Below are positions 1-11,611 of a stretch of 64,000 nucleotides of DNA, one piece after another. The stretch spans positions 110,780-174,779 of the forward strand of contig JAJEKB010000498.1 of assembly GCA_022393335.1 (NCBI GenBank), in the 5' to 3' direction. The notes under the pieces were generated by a model that saw only the letters and a list, made by a program, of their open reading frames with translations, ran no database searches and was not told the DNA's origin. The first letter of the stretch is position 1, and every line of letters starts with the position of its first letter. The DNA comes from Macrotrachela quadricornifera (lineage: Eukaryota; Rotifera; Eurotatoria; Philodinida; Philodinidae). The position numbers and the translations under genes were made by a program.

Positions 1-575
1 TTTTTTTTCAAAATTCTTTCTTGACTATTTACTAGTCGAGAACATGCTGATCTCGATAAAAATTGAGAGAGGACTACCTTGAAGTGGTTTGATGGAGATC
101 CAACCAACTTAGGTTCGGAGGTCATATTTCAAAATTGACCTGACTGAATTTTCAGAATTGGAAAAATTCATTTAAATCGAAAAAATGTCATAAAATGCCT
201 TAAAATAAAAAAATAAAAAATGAGGTGAGGGTGAGGTTCGGTCATCGACCATCAAAATACTGCAATTTTGGCGCCAGGGTACCCAAAAATACTGTGCAAT
301 AGTACTTATTTACTGAACACTTTCCAGCAGGGTACTTGACAAAGTACTTAAGTACCCTCAAGTTGTTGGGACATTCTTGTACCAGGGTACTTTTTTAGGT
401 ACCTTCATGTCAGTACATTCACTAGGGAGCGAAAGATCAGTTATTATAGAATATTCATAATAGAACTACATGTTTAAATTGATTTCTGCTTTTTCTATAC
501 GATGAACAATCAGTTATATGTATTCATTATCAAATGAATAAAAATCCACAATTAATATTTATGTTTCTTTTACAG
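1..575. other. Intergenic or intronic, with a TACC-rich repeat
   Basis: No open frame with protein-like character is visible. Around 300-415 there are several partly self-complementary copies of GGTAC/GTACC-type words (for example CAGGGTACTTGACAAAGTAC). A related stretch occurs at 27065-27125, so this looks like a dispersed repeat. The region may be an intron of the gene whose last exons follow at 576. Confidence 0.4.
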
Positions 576-766
576 CAAACTCGTCATTCAAACAGCAATG
601 TCAATGGTCGAATTCCTGTTACATATGGTTATCGATGGCAAGGTGATGTAATTAAAGATTTTCTCTTATTTCTCTACTTATTCTTTCCTCATCTATAGAT
701 GCTGCTAATCTTCTTCATGGATTGACTGTTGTACATGAATCAGTGGTACATATTGATTTAGATTGA
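576..766 (+). CDS. 3' end of an unidentified gene (two terminal exons)
   Basis: Two short exons are joined by a 56-bp GT-AG intron: exon 576-642 (acceptor TTTTACAG just before it) and exon 699-766 ending in TGA, intron 643-698. The frame stays open across the junction and gives 44 residues beginning QTRHSNSNVNGRIPVTYGYR and ending HESVVHIDLD. The 56-bp intron matches the 50-65 bp introns of the well-supported genes elsewhere here, which is the main reason to accept it. I recognise no domain. Upstream exons are not visible: either they lie before the window or the 1-575 repeat sits in a longer intron. It could also be the remnant of a broken gene. Confidence 0.4.
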
Positions 767-2220
767 TCATAAATTCATCAAAATTTTATGAATTCCGTCA
801 TTTAGTAAGTTATCAATAAATATTTAGTCCATCAAAAGATATATTTTATTTTAGTTATAAAAATCTTCATGCTTCTTATGTAATTTTACAATTACATAAA
901 TGAATTAAATCAGTTGTAAAATGTGAGCAATACCAACGAGTTGGCATATAATGAAACACCTCGATAAGATTTTCAACATTCCTTTCAATGACAATAGTTT
1001 GATTTTTTTTCTCGTCGATCATATATGAAAAATTTTGATTTCCTATGTATAATCTCATTTTTTTTGTCAATCTATCAAAATTATTCATTCTGAACTAGAA
1101 GAGTAAAACAATAAGATCATCTATTTCTTATATTCTAAAATAAACAAATCAATTTTTGTCTATTATTTAAAATAATTATATTTTATTCATTCTCTCCATT
1201 GAATTTTAAAAATATTTTGACAATTAGATAAATGTTGATTTTTGTTTCATTGAAGAAATGAAATATCCAATGACTAATAGACAAACGAATTACAATAATT
1301 CTTATATTCGTACATATTTCTTATACATGTACATCTTCCTTCAATCTTCATCCTTTATCGCTTCTTATATTTTTCTCAAATTTTTTTTTCGTTCCACGTT
1401 TTTTTATACTATTACTCTTTCTTAATTGTAGCTATTCTTATTGATTTTTTCATTTTATTACTACTTTTTTGTTCTATTACTACGCCGTTATATATATGTT
1501 TGACTATTCTGATTAATCTTTTTCATTTATATATGTGACTATTCTTAATCTTTTCTTTGATTTTTATCTTTATCTCTTTAAATTTTTGGAAATGTACTTT
1601 CCTAATAAGTTTTTTTATATCAATAAATAAATAGTACATTTCTTCGTCTTATTTTAAATTAATACAAACAAAAAAAAAAATTTTTTTTTCTCCATTTTCA
1701 CTTGTTTTAACTCGGCAAAATATCGAGCACTGAGTAAGTGCAAGCTTAAGATACAGCAGATAGAGTTTATTTATTTTCCAATATAAGTAAATCTATCTGT
1801 TTTTTTCGAACAAATTATATCACAAGATTCAGCATGAAGAGCTCTGAAATTCAGAAAACAAATTTTAATTTATTTGTTCACTGATTGATTTTGAAAAAGT
1901 AAAATTTTATGCCATCAGTTTTCTCTATCTCAAAAAACCAATTTTTTTCTGTGTCAAGAGAAATTCTTTTCTCGTTATTTCAGCTATAAAAGAAGCAATC
2001 TTATGTTAGTTGTAGAGTTTTCCATGCTGCATATTGTGATATATTTTATTTTCTGATAGAACATGTCAAATGATGGAAAACTACAATGCAAATTGCAGCT
2101 ATTTAATCCGTCTCAACCGATAGTTAACTTTTCAATAAAAATAGTTGCCATCGAAATTTTATTATGATATTATTAGTTGAAGACTGATCAAATAGCATAG
2201 AAAAAGAAAGCGTTATTTTC
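767..2220. other. AT-rich intergenic DNA
   Basis: Homopolymer-rich T/A tracts and no protein-like open frame on either strand. The short open frames here lack splice support and domain character. Confidence 0.6.
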
Positions 2221-2420
2221 TCTATCTGTATATATAAAGAAGAAAGTTTGTCTGTTTGTCTGTCTGTTCTTCTTTCATTTGGACACGATACGAGCAAATC
2301 CAACGAAATTTTGCACAAAATACCCTTTCGACCAAAGGAAGGTCATAGGATGGTTTTCGACTCAAAATTTTCACCTTAAGGGGAGTTTTTGCCTCTCGCC
2401 TTTCGTTGGATTTACTTCAA
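2221..2420 (+). mobile_element. Truncated Helitron-like 5' end
   Basis: The start TCTATCTGTATATATAAAGA followed by GTCTGTTTGTCTGTCTG and then TTTGGACACGATACGAGCAA parallels the 5' part of the element at 2647, which has TATATATATAAAGAAGAAG, GTCTGTCTGTTTGTCTG and TTTGGACACTGTACGAGC. No 3' terminus could be matched, so this is probably a fragment. The end coordinate is approximate. Confidence 0.35.
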
Positions 2421-2646
2421 TAAATGCCTTTTTCGGAGAATTTGTGCGCATCATTGTATTCTCAAGAATTCAAGAACAAAAGTATATAAAAACATGTGTG
2501 TTTTGTCATTGGTCGCGCGACATTTTAAGATAATCTAAAGAAAACGAATAGAATATATAAGATGAAGTGCAACTGTATGATTGAAAATATCTATCGAATA
2601 AAGAAACTAAAAAGGAAGATAAAATTCCATTACTCATAACTCATAA

Positions 2647-3154
2647 TCTATATATATATAAAGAAGAAGTTGTGTCTGTCTGTTTGTCTGGTTTTTATGC
2701 ATTTGGACACTGTACGAGCTAGTGGTGCCAAACTTTTCATGGCATACTCTTAGGTCTCGAAGAAGATCGAGATAGGATCAGGATGACCGGCGAGATAATT
2801 GAGCTGAAATTCCACACAGGGTATGATACATTGCAATTTTTCCCAATCTTTCAAAATCTACGAAGCATTTGCTGCCATCGTTAGAATATTCACCCCTTAG
2901 CGTCAGTCTTTTTGCACTGGATATTGGTATAAAGTACGGCAATACGCATGAGTTAAAAGAAAGACAGTCACGCCCCTACACTATTTGCTGAATTAGCTGG
3001 TTTAGAAATGAATGTAAGCCTATGCACGGCGGGACATGTAGTAATAATAGATGAGAATGTCTTAAGCAAGACTTCTATACATCTTCTGTCGTTTTCTGAC
3101 ATGGTAAGTTTCCAGTATCGAAATTTCCCGAGCAACGCCGGATACTATCGCTAA
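2647..3154 (+). mobile_element. Non-autonomous Helitron-like element
   Basis: The left end begins TCTATATATATATAAAG after an A. The right end reads CCCGAGCAACGCCGGATACT then ATCGCTAA, followed by T. TC at the 5' end, CTRR (here CTAA) at the 3' end, a short CCCG...CCGG region just inside the 3' end and insertion between A and T are the known Helitron hallmarks. The TATATA plus GTCTGTCTG 5' motif recurs at 2221, showing it is repeated. There is no Rep-helicase coding, so it would be non-autonomous (508 bp). The family call rests on termini only; the hairpin is weak. Confidence 0.45.
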
Positions 3155-6100
3155 TGTTGCCGTAAAAAAAGAAATTTTCTTCAAACTTTCTATTAAGAAA
3201 ACAAGATACTTCTACCACTACTTTTGGGTACCCCTAAGTATTATTTCTTATTAGAGAGTTATAATTTAACAGTGTTTCATATACTAGCTTTTTTGTATAA
3301 ATCGAATAAAAAATGAACAGCAAATCGAATTGAGCTCCTTGATGCAAAGAACAAAAGACTACTATCCAGCCTATTCTTACAAACATAAAAACAAAAAAGT
3401 AAGATTGCTTTTCTTGTTTTTTTTTAGAAGAGGAAAAGTATCCTTAAGAGGATTCATCACAGTAAGCACACTCCATTCCATCTTGAAGTAAAAATATAAT
3501 AATAACAGAAAGTGAAAGAAATGATTAAATATGTTGTTAATTTGCTTTCCACATATTATTCCGCAAATTAAGTTTATGCTTTCTCATATAAAACTGAAGA
3601 AAATTTCAAAGGTATTTATATAAACATTAAACGCAAAATACTGTTTACATCATATAACTAGATGATAGTCGAATTTCACTTGATTATGAAATTCAATGCG
3701 AAGTTTGATATCGAAATTACAATTTAGATATTTTCGAATGTTCATCATTAACATATAATCGGATGAGATGATTTTGTTCCCTGTATCAAACTTACATCGA
3801 TCTGATGAAAGAGTTTATCTAGAAATATTGAGCGAAATATTTATATTAACAATTGTTTGAATCAGTTAATTGAATTCGAAAAGAAATCGGAAAGTAGATA
3901 TGGCAAAATTCATTACTGTGTAACCTTCATTGATTCTTATTCACATGTTTTCGAAAAAAAAAGAATATTGATTGATTGATTAATTATCTTTCTGATTCAT
4001 TATCTATTATGAGATGTTCACACATATCTATACATAAAATAAGTTGTTTAGTAAAAATTATCGCCTAACTTTTGTTGTTTTCATTTTAATTATCTCATAA
4101 CACAAATTGCATAAAAAATTATATTTTTTGGGGACGATTTCAAAGCGATTGAAACCTAACCATATAGGTTTCTGATAAAAAATGGTATCGGGTTCGATCT
4201 CAATATTTTAACTTCGCATTTGAATGATTATTTATCAATAGCTGTCATATTTAAAATCATTTGTTGGAAGAGATTGGCGCCTAACTTTTCTTGAAGTTTT
4301 TATTTAAATTATCTCAAATATAAAACCTTTCGAAATCTCGCGTTTCAACGAGTTTTTTCCGATTCCCATTCATGCCATCATCGCAACGTAAAATAGTAAG
4401 TTTTGATGCGTACGTCAAGTAAGTAATAAAGAAAAAGAAACTGACGAAGGAAGACGTAAATGCTGTGCTTCTTACCGCATTAATTAATAATTGGCTATCA
4501 TAATACATTTACATAGTATAATTAATTGTTTTTTTATCAAAATATCAGATAAAATCATTTGCATGATATGACCATACTATTTAGAACAGATTAAATGAAA
4601 TGTTGAACATTTTATGTGCATAGAAGTATCAATACAAAAATAGATTTAAAATTTGATGTTAAAATTTAATTATATATTGTTTTGAATAAGAAAATATGTC
4701 AAATTAGTAATATATATGCACAACTTATAATTACTGATTTGCTTATTCAAGACTGACTTTCATCTCTTAAGATAATTCTTTACTTTATTCATCGCATTAG
4801 AGTAAAATCATTACGATTTAATATCAATAACATAACTCCGTTTGAATCTGAGATAAAGTGAAAGTTATTTTTTAAATTTAAAATATGTCAATTGAAATGT
4901 AATCTAACGCGTTTCGAATTAAAGAATATTTATGTGGTATATAGTATGTGAAATGAAAGTGCGTCGTGGCAAAAGAAAATTCAGAAGCGATGATAATTAC
5001 ATATTCATCGTTAAAGAACGCAAAAGCAACATAGATATAAAGGGCAGAAAAGAAAAAAAGTACCCTTGCATGTGACATTAGCATGAGAAAAAGAAAAAAA
5101 GAAAAGAGAACAACACACGAAGGCAACGAAATAAAGCATAAAGTCGTCAAGAATAATGGTAGTTTTATTGGCTGTGACGCTATATTTTTATTTGTGCTTC
5201 CATCATTTCAATCTGGTAAATTCGTTTAATAAATATTTTAAAAATGATAGATAAGATTTTATTATCAGTTATTATACTTCAAAAAACAAATTAGCGTATA
5301 TTTAAATAATCTGATGTTTCTTCAGAAATTTAGATTATTTTCTTTTTAAAAACTTCTAAGAAAAATATTGTACATATTCTGATAAATTAACAAATGAAAA
5401 AAATATTTGTGTTTAATTGTCGCTCCTTTAAGAAAATTACTTAGGTCAAGATCGCGAAAGTGAATTGATGCAGTCATTTTTTTTTCTCGTTAGTTTTAGT
5501 AATTTTTTTAGTGTGACATTTGTTATGACAACAGATGATACAAAGCAATCAGATGAATCTTTTTCCTGTATATAATCTATAATATTGTTTTGAAATAGTT
5601 CGTCAAATAGTTTATATAAATTTATTCTTGAATATATTCGTTCAACTTATTGAAAATATCATTAAATCTGTTTGATAATTTATTCACTTCTTGACAACAT
5701 TATTTGTAATTGTGAACATTCTCAATAGTACCTGTCATTCTCTATAATTAAATATAAAATACATAATAGTTAAAATAGCTTCTTTCACTACTTTCTTTTC
5801 ATCTTAATAAACTCTCTGAATACAAAAGTTTTTTATTAGAAAAATGGCTTTCTTATTTTTAGTTTTATTATATTTAGTCCAAATCATTATATTAAATCTT
5901 ATGATAATCGGAAAAAAAGTTAGCTTTCTTTTCTTTTAAACAGAATACCAATTTACTAGTCATACATTCATTGTTGAATTTAGCTTCTACTTCTTCGTGT
6001 TTCTTTCACATATAAATGCATTTTATTGTCAATATGACGAACATATAAGCATGTATGTATAAAAGCATAATAGAGAGTAAGAATCTTTTGAAGAGATGAA

Positions 6101-6542
6101 TGTCAGAGAAAATTAGAGAAATCACGACATCACTAAACAGTAACGCACACAACAAAAAAACAGATGCAAAGTATCTATATGAGAACATTTTTTCCCTACT
6201 AATAGACAGATAGAGCAATGGTTATCCCACCGCTTCCAGACGATTGAATTTATTTATGAAGAATAGATTTGTTTACCTATCAAATAATTTACTGAGTATG
6301 AGAAAAATTTATTGAGCAAAGAGGAATTTAGTATTTTTCATTTAACTTATGGATTAATTTAGATTTGCAACATTCTATTAATTAATTACTATACATACAG
6401 GTCAATGTTTATATTAAAATTTGATCGTCGATACACATTACTGTCTTTCATCTCATGAAAAAAAAAGCATTCTTTCAATGTATATGTTAAAAGAACAAAA
6501 AAACTTGTTTTGAATATCATTGTAGAATTAAAAATAATAAAA
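3155..6542. other. AT-rich intergenic DNA
   Basis: No gene recognised on either strand. A degenerate stretch at about 3160-3235, including ACTTCTACCACTACTTTTGG, resembles 38085-38165 (GCCGTTGCCACTACTTTTGG), suggesting an old dispersed repeat. The hydrophobic open frames on the minus strand near 4.9 and 6.1 kb have no splice or domain support. Confidence 0.5.
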
Positions 6543-8161
6543 ATGACTACGTTACAAACATTCTCGAAGATGCCGCATAAACAACGTTTATCAGCATCAA
6601 ATTCATCTTCTCTTACAAAAGAGAACAAATCATTGTCGAAGCCATATACTTGTAAAATATGTGGTGATCGAGCTCGCGGTACTAACTATGGTGTAATCTC
6701 ATGTTTATCTTGTAAAGTATTTTTTCGGCGTAATGGTTTTCATCCTGAAGTTTGTATTTTATGTAATAAATATAATTTATCAACTGAATATTTTTCTTTT
6801 AAATAGATTGCTCATCAATGTCTATATAATAGTCAATGTCAAATAAATATCTCAACAAGAAGACTATGTATTCCATGTCGTCTTGCTAAATGTTTTTCAA
6901 TTGGTATGGATCCATATCTTATTCGTAAAGAAGATTGTAGGAAAAAGAATTCATCTACAACAAAATCTAATACAACTCAAATATCAAAATGTCAGGTAAT
7001 CATAATATCTCTTTTCTCATTCTTCTTTGAATATTCGATATTTTCAGATTTACATGAAAAGATAGAACGTAAGATTAGAGATATTTAATTACATAGAGAG
7101 CTAGATTTTTATTTTTTATGAGTTTGACTTTGAAAGAATATTGAAAGAAAATAATTTGATGAAAATACTTGTTTTAATATTTGAGTATGAGATGATTTGT
7201 AGAAAGACTAGTTCAGTAATGATATGCAATCACATGAATATCTAAATAAGAAATGATAAAAATTGGTTTCTGAGCCTAAAAATATATGCTTTAATCCACT
7301 AAATAAAAAAGAGAATATTGATCATCTCTATAATATTTTTAGGCGATGCCACAACTGCCAACATTAAGTCTTCTGTATAATGATAAATCTTTACTTACTA
7401 CTTCACAATGGACATTATTCTCTAATGTTTTACATGCATATGATAGATTTAGTCCAATACCAATGTTTAATAATTTTCTCAATAAAATATCATTATCATC
7501 TTATGAAACTCAATTTGATGTTGGTGACATTTTAAAAACGGCTAGTTCTGCTTTTACTTCATTACAATCATTCATTAGTTCAACACCTGATTTTCAAGTA
7601 CTCAGCTCAAATGAACAACAATCTCTTATCAAACGTAATTTGAATGGAATGGGTCCATTTGCTGCTAGTATCGCTTTTCGAGACACCAATTTCACTCATC
7701 ATCCTAAATGTCGTAATGGATTTGTAATGGTTTATGGAAGAGAAATGGAAATACAAATTGAACGTATTTTAAATCAATTAGATATTGATTCGACACTTCT
7801 CATATTTATCACTCTCATTATTAGTTTCTCTTCGAATTGCTTCGTTGTGGACATTGATAAAGATTTGTATTATGATAGTTTCCTATTTGGTACATTTCGT
7901 CTATATGGAAGTCAGAATGTATATGTAGAAGTGTTATGGAAATATATGCTTTATCGATATGGTTATTATGAAACAATACGTCGTTTTTCTGGTATTATTA
8001 AATGTGTACTTGATAAAATTAAACAAACATCAATGGTTTATTTGTCCAATAAATCTCACAATAATTTTATTAATAGTGTTGTTCAACAGACAAAACGATC
8101 ACTTGTTATTAGTCAAAATGAAACAGTATCATTATGGGGAAAGACATTACAATCGAATTGA
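6543..8161 (+). CDS. Divergent nuclear hormone receptor
   Basis: Three exons: 6543-6749, 6807-6995 and 7343-8161, with introns of 57 and 347 bp, all phase 0. The product is about 404 residues. The DNA-binding domain spans roughly residues 36-100. Finger one is C-x2-C-x13-C-x2-C (starting YTCKICGDRARGTNYG), followed by KVFFRRN. Finger two (C-x5-C-x9-C-x2-C, containing RRLCIPCRLAKCFSIGM) is created by joining exons 1 and 2, which confirms the first splice. Family members are ligand- or constitutively regulated transcription factors acting in the nucleus. The P-box reads CLSCKVFF rather than the usual CEGCKGFF, so its DNA target cannot be assumed. Exon 3 fills the ligand-binding-domain position but is too diverged to place helices by eye. 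The ATG at 6543 is the first in frame. AATAAA lies just after the stop. Confidence 0.9.
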
Positions 8162-8993
8162 TCAATTTTTTATTATTATGATACTTTAGTTTAATAACTT
8201 AAAATTATAAAAAATAAAGTTTAAAAATAACATTATTTGTTTTCTTATTCATTTTAGATGAGAATATGAGAATTTGTTGATGATCTATATACACCTATAA
8301 AAAAAGTATTGATGTACTTTTCAAAATATTGTCAAATATTAGAGTTTTGTGTTGCAGTTAATTAAAGTTGAATACATTAATTTGCTTTTTGTTTAGAAGA
8401 AAGAAAGATAATTTACTTTAATGATTTATTTGTATGCAACAGAAATGAGATATGTATTATGAAAAAGTAGTCAAACAAAATGTGATATTTTTTTAAAGCG
8501 TTAGTGACTTAAATAATTTAAATTGAAAATTAGCTTATCATATTAAAGTATTGTATGACTGTTATCATAAAAATTTGATTTGTAATACATATGTAGTTAA
8601 TAATGGAAATAAATTAACTTTTCATGAATAAATTTTTTTTATTCTGAACGGTTACAATATTATTCGAAAAACTGTATATGCTATCCAAAATTCTTTTAAA
8701 ATATCTTCAAGTCTTTGAAGAAAAATATATTCCTAGAGAATATACGATGAATAAATAAAAATTATAATATATGATATAATTTACATTCAAACTTAAGTTT
8801 CTTGTAGCTCTTAATATAATTTAGTAAAGTTGAATAATCTCTTTCTTTATATTAAATAAATATGAGACTATTTTTATTTTTTCCACTTAATCATTCAAAT
8901 ACATGTCATATGTTTATGTATGTTCTCATTAAGAAAACAAAAACTTTCTTGAATACAAGATATAATTATTTAAATAATTATATAGTCTTTTTA
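8162..8993. other. 3' flank and AT-rich spacer
   Basis: Contains an AATAAA-type poly(A) signal shortly after the receptor stop codon; otherwise nothing recognisable. Confidence 0.5.
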
Positions 8994-9943
8994 AAGGGTG
9001 TCCCAGAAGTTCTGTGACGATTTATATAATAAATTTTTTTGTAGTAAAACCCGTGCTTAAAAATTTGCCTCTATGCGGAAAAGATACAGTAAAAGACGCC
9101 CTACAAAATGGCCTTTGATTGACCTGGCTAGCGCATCTAGTAAGAAAGTAACAGGCTTTGAAATGTGCTTGAGAAAAAAGAAAAATTAATCGAGAACTCG
9201 GTGGGCGTGGTGATGAATCCAGTAAAAGCTCCATAACTTCATCAAAATGAAGGATTTTTCGACCGGGTTTGTTTTTCTTTGATCAAAAATGATTGCTCTT
9301 TTCAACCTAGCTATAAGATCCAAATATCGACCATATTTTCCATTTCTTGGTGGATTTCCTGTCTTAAACGTGGGTTGTCGAACTTTGGCCTATTTTAAAA
9401 CTTGGTTCTCGAATAGTCCATGTGTCTTAAAAAATTCTTCTACATATCACGAGAAAGAGTACATTTAGAAGTACTAAACACAAACTGAGTTCTCACTTTT
9501 GCTACGCTCTTTTTACAGAAATAGTGGGGAGAAGGAAGTTAGAATCGCAAGATGTAACAGATTTACAAAGTTTTCATTTTTGTCGCCTTGCATATAATTT
9601 GTTCAGTTTCCTTAACTGGAGTTCTGAAATTAAAGATTAGGTATAATTTTGTAGAGAAATTGACGGCGCTTCTATTTTAAAAAGAGTTTGTTCTAGGGCA
9701 CCTATTAAATACGAGTTAAAACACAAATACTATGACTGGATTCCCGGTTAATTTTTCTATTTTCTCAAGCACATTTCAAAGCCTGTAACTTTCTTACTAG
9801 ATACGCTAGCGAGGTCAATCAAAGGCCATTTTGTAGGGCGTCTTTTACTGTATCTTTTCCTCATAGAGGCAAATTTTTAAGCACGGGTTTTACTACAAAA
9901 AAATTTATTATATAAATCGTCACAGAACTTCTGGGACACCCTT
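8994..9943. mobile_element. Young long-TIR element with TA target duplication
   Basis: Arms 8994-9176 and 9761-9943 are inverted copies of 183 bp with only about four mismatches by eye. They start AAGGGTGTCCCAGAAGTTCT. Both sides are flanked by TA (8992-8993 and 9944-9945), as expected for the Tc1/mariner superfamily. The 584-bp centre carries no transposase frame, so the element is non-autonomous and must be moved in trans. Near-identity of the arms implies recent insertion or ongoing arm homogenisation. A diverged copy of the right half lies at 55190-55650. The superfamily assignment rests on the TIR start and the TA duplication only. Confidence 0.85.
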
Positions 9944-10269
9944 TATGTAACGTTTTCTATATTGAACCATTTTCATCTAATTATATATTAAATTTAATGA
10001 TTGTAAATAAAAATATGTTAGTAGATTATATTTAATACTTAATTAAATGACTTATGAAAACGATTTAATTTAGAATAAATGTCATATGATGATATAACAA
10101 AATAAAGAGTGTGAGATAAAACTCTCTTAAATATGTGAAACAATTTTGTTTTTTGGAAACAGTTCTTTGAATTCTCTGGAATATACGATGGCTTAGCAAT
10201 AAAGAATCGAAACATTAAAAAGTTCACAAGATTTTTTTTAAGAGGAATTCATTTGGATCCTCACGTTAA

Positions 10270-10437
10270 TATTTTACTATTTTTTTGTTTTCTCTTAGTT
10301 ATTACGACTTTTAGTTTACATAAAACATCTTCGTTAACTTCGTAACAATTGTTCAAAAATTGTCATAAGATGAAGAGTAACGTTTTATGGAAACTAAAAG
10401 TCCCGATAAGCAAGAAAAGAAAAAATAGTGAAATGTT
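10270..10437. repeat. Small foldback repeat
   Basis: Left arm around 10273-10338 (TACGACTTTTAGTTTACATA and flanks) is the reverse complement, with mismatches, of 10370-10436 (TATGGAAACTAAAAGTCCCG and flanks). The arms are separated by about 30 bp. The whole behaves as one hairpin with no coding sequence, like a short MITE. Confidence 0.6.
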
Positions 10438-11311
10438 GATTAATTAACGAAAAATTACGAATCAAATGCGATTAATCGTTAATATTCTGTAAAATCGAAT
10501 TTCATCGATCAAACTTTAACAAATTTCACGGTATGAATTCGCTCTTATATTTTAATTGAGTATCGTTCATATGGTGTCTTTCGAAATTAGCTGCGACAAA
10601 TTACATTTAAAAATTCGTTACATGGTGTTATGCGCAATTATCATTTTTCTTGAAGAAAATGTCTTATTGAGTAATGAAATATTTTGATCCGAATTATATA
10701 TTCTCATGTGTCTTGTACAAATTTGAAACATCAGTATTGAAATAAGGAGCAAACAGATAACCAGGATGACTGGCTATGGTAAAACTGTTGACAGATGTTT
10801 GTGAACCTAGTGATTTGTTGGATTGAAGTATTGAACTCACGATCCACCTAATGCTTCCTTAGTTAGACGACATGGCAACTTAAAACCATTAAAATCCTTC
10901 TGATATGTTGAAGTGTGTAAAGATGATAAACATCTGCTCATTATTGAACCACCACTTAAAACTACGAGATAAGGAAAAACATAAATTGTTGTTGCTCTAG
11001 ACTAGTCGGCGATCATAGCAAGAGCACCAATCACATCTTTAATATGTTGATTGCAAGAATTGGTCTACATGAGAATCATGGCGACATCGAAGGTATAGTC
11101 ACCCAATATCATCCAACTGTTGAAAGTGGCGAAAAGACGTGCTGTTCATGAATCAAAAGATGGCGCTCCTTTTGAGTACCGAGGACAAAAGGTGATTTTT
11201 CGATGCCCACATTTTTAACTTGATATCATAGATACAGCGACCAGCCATTTTTACAATATCTCAACTGGTTGAATAGATGATTAAAGCGGAACACACGTAT
11301 GATCTTGACGT
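10438..11311. other. Spacer with possible decayed coding fragments
   Basis: On the plus strand around 10995-11225 two adjacent frames have protein-like composition. One contains SRLVGDHSKSTNHIFNMLIA and continues IARIGLHENHGDIEGIV before a stop. The next, offset by one base, contains KDGAPFEYRGQKVIFRCPHF then a stop. This could be a frameshifted relic, but I recognise no family and splice sites do not join them convincingly. Confidence 0.25.
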
Positions 11312-11611
11312 TCATAATAAAAAAAAAAGCACTTTACCAACAGTTGCAGGTGGTTCAGTTTCTCCAGTTGTTCGAAATAGTCTTGTCGTATCATTCAATA
11401 TTGATGGTATTGCAGTAGAAATAGAATATTTTGTGTTATTTGAAGAATCAACAACATGTCCGTAACGAACCGGAAAACTCGAGACAGCAGCATCTTTTGA
11501 CCTTGCCTTAAGGAAAGAGTACTGAAATGCTAACGTAATCGGATTCGCTAGTGCGCTAGCCACGATTCCTAGGATCAAGATAAGAAAGACAAAATATCGT
11601 GGGAGAACCAT
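11312..11611 (-). CDS. Possible secreted protein, first exon only
   Basis: A 99-codon frame on the minus strand starts with a textbook signal-peptide pattern: MVLPRYFVFLILILGIVASA, then LA-N. The rest is a serine/threonine-rich stretch with SSNNTKYSISTAIPS and TTGETEPPATVG. It ends next to a donor-like GGTAAAGT (near 11333-11340), so the last few hydrophobic residues (KVLFFLL) are probably intronic and the gene may continue toward lower coordinates. No second exon could be identified. No domain recognised. It could be a chance frame with a signal-like start. Confidence 0.3.
   Translation of the reverse strand: MVLPRYFVFLILILGIVASALANPITLAFQYSFLKARSKDAAVSSFPVRYGHVVDSSNNTKYSISTAIPSILNDTTRLFRTTGETEPPATVGKVLFFLL

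Noticed and set aside
2279..2533. 84-codon plus-strand frame
   Set aside because: Overlaps the Helitron-like fragment and has no domain; chance frame in a repeat.
4138..4215. GGGTTCGATCTC as a possible tRNA B box
   Set aside because: No matching A box or stems around it.
4878..5150. 90-codon hydrophobic minus-strand frame (also 6006-6218)
   Set aside because: Hydrophobicity follows from T-rich DNA on that strand; no supporting exon, start context or family similarity.
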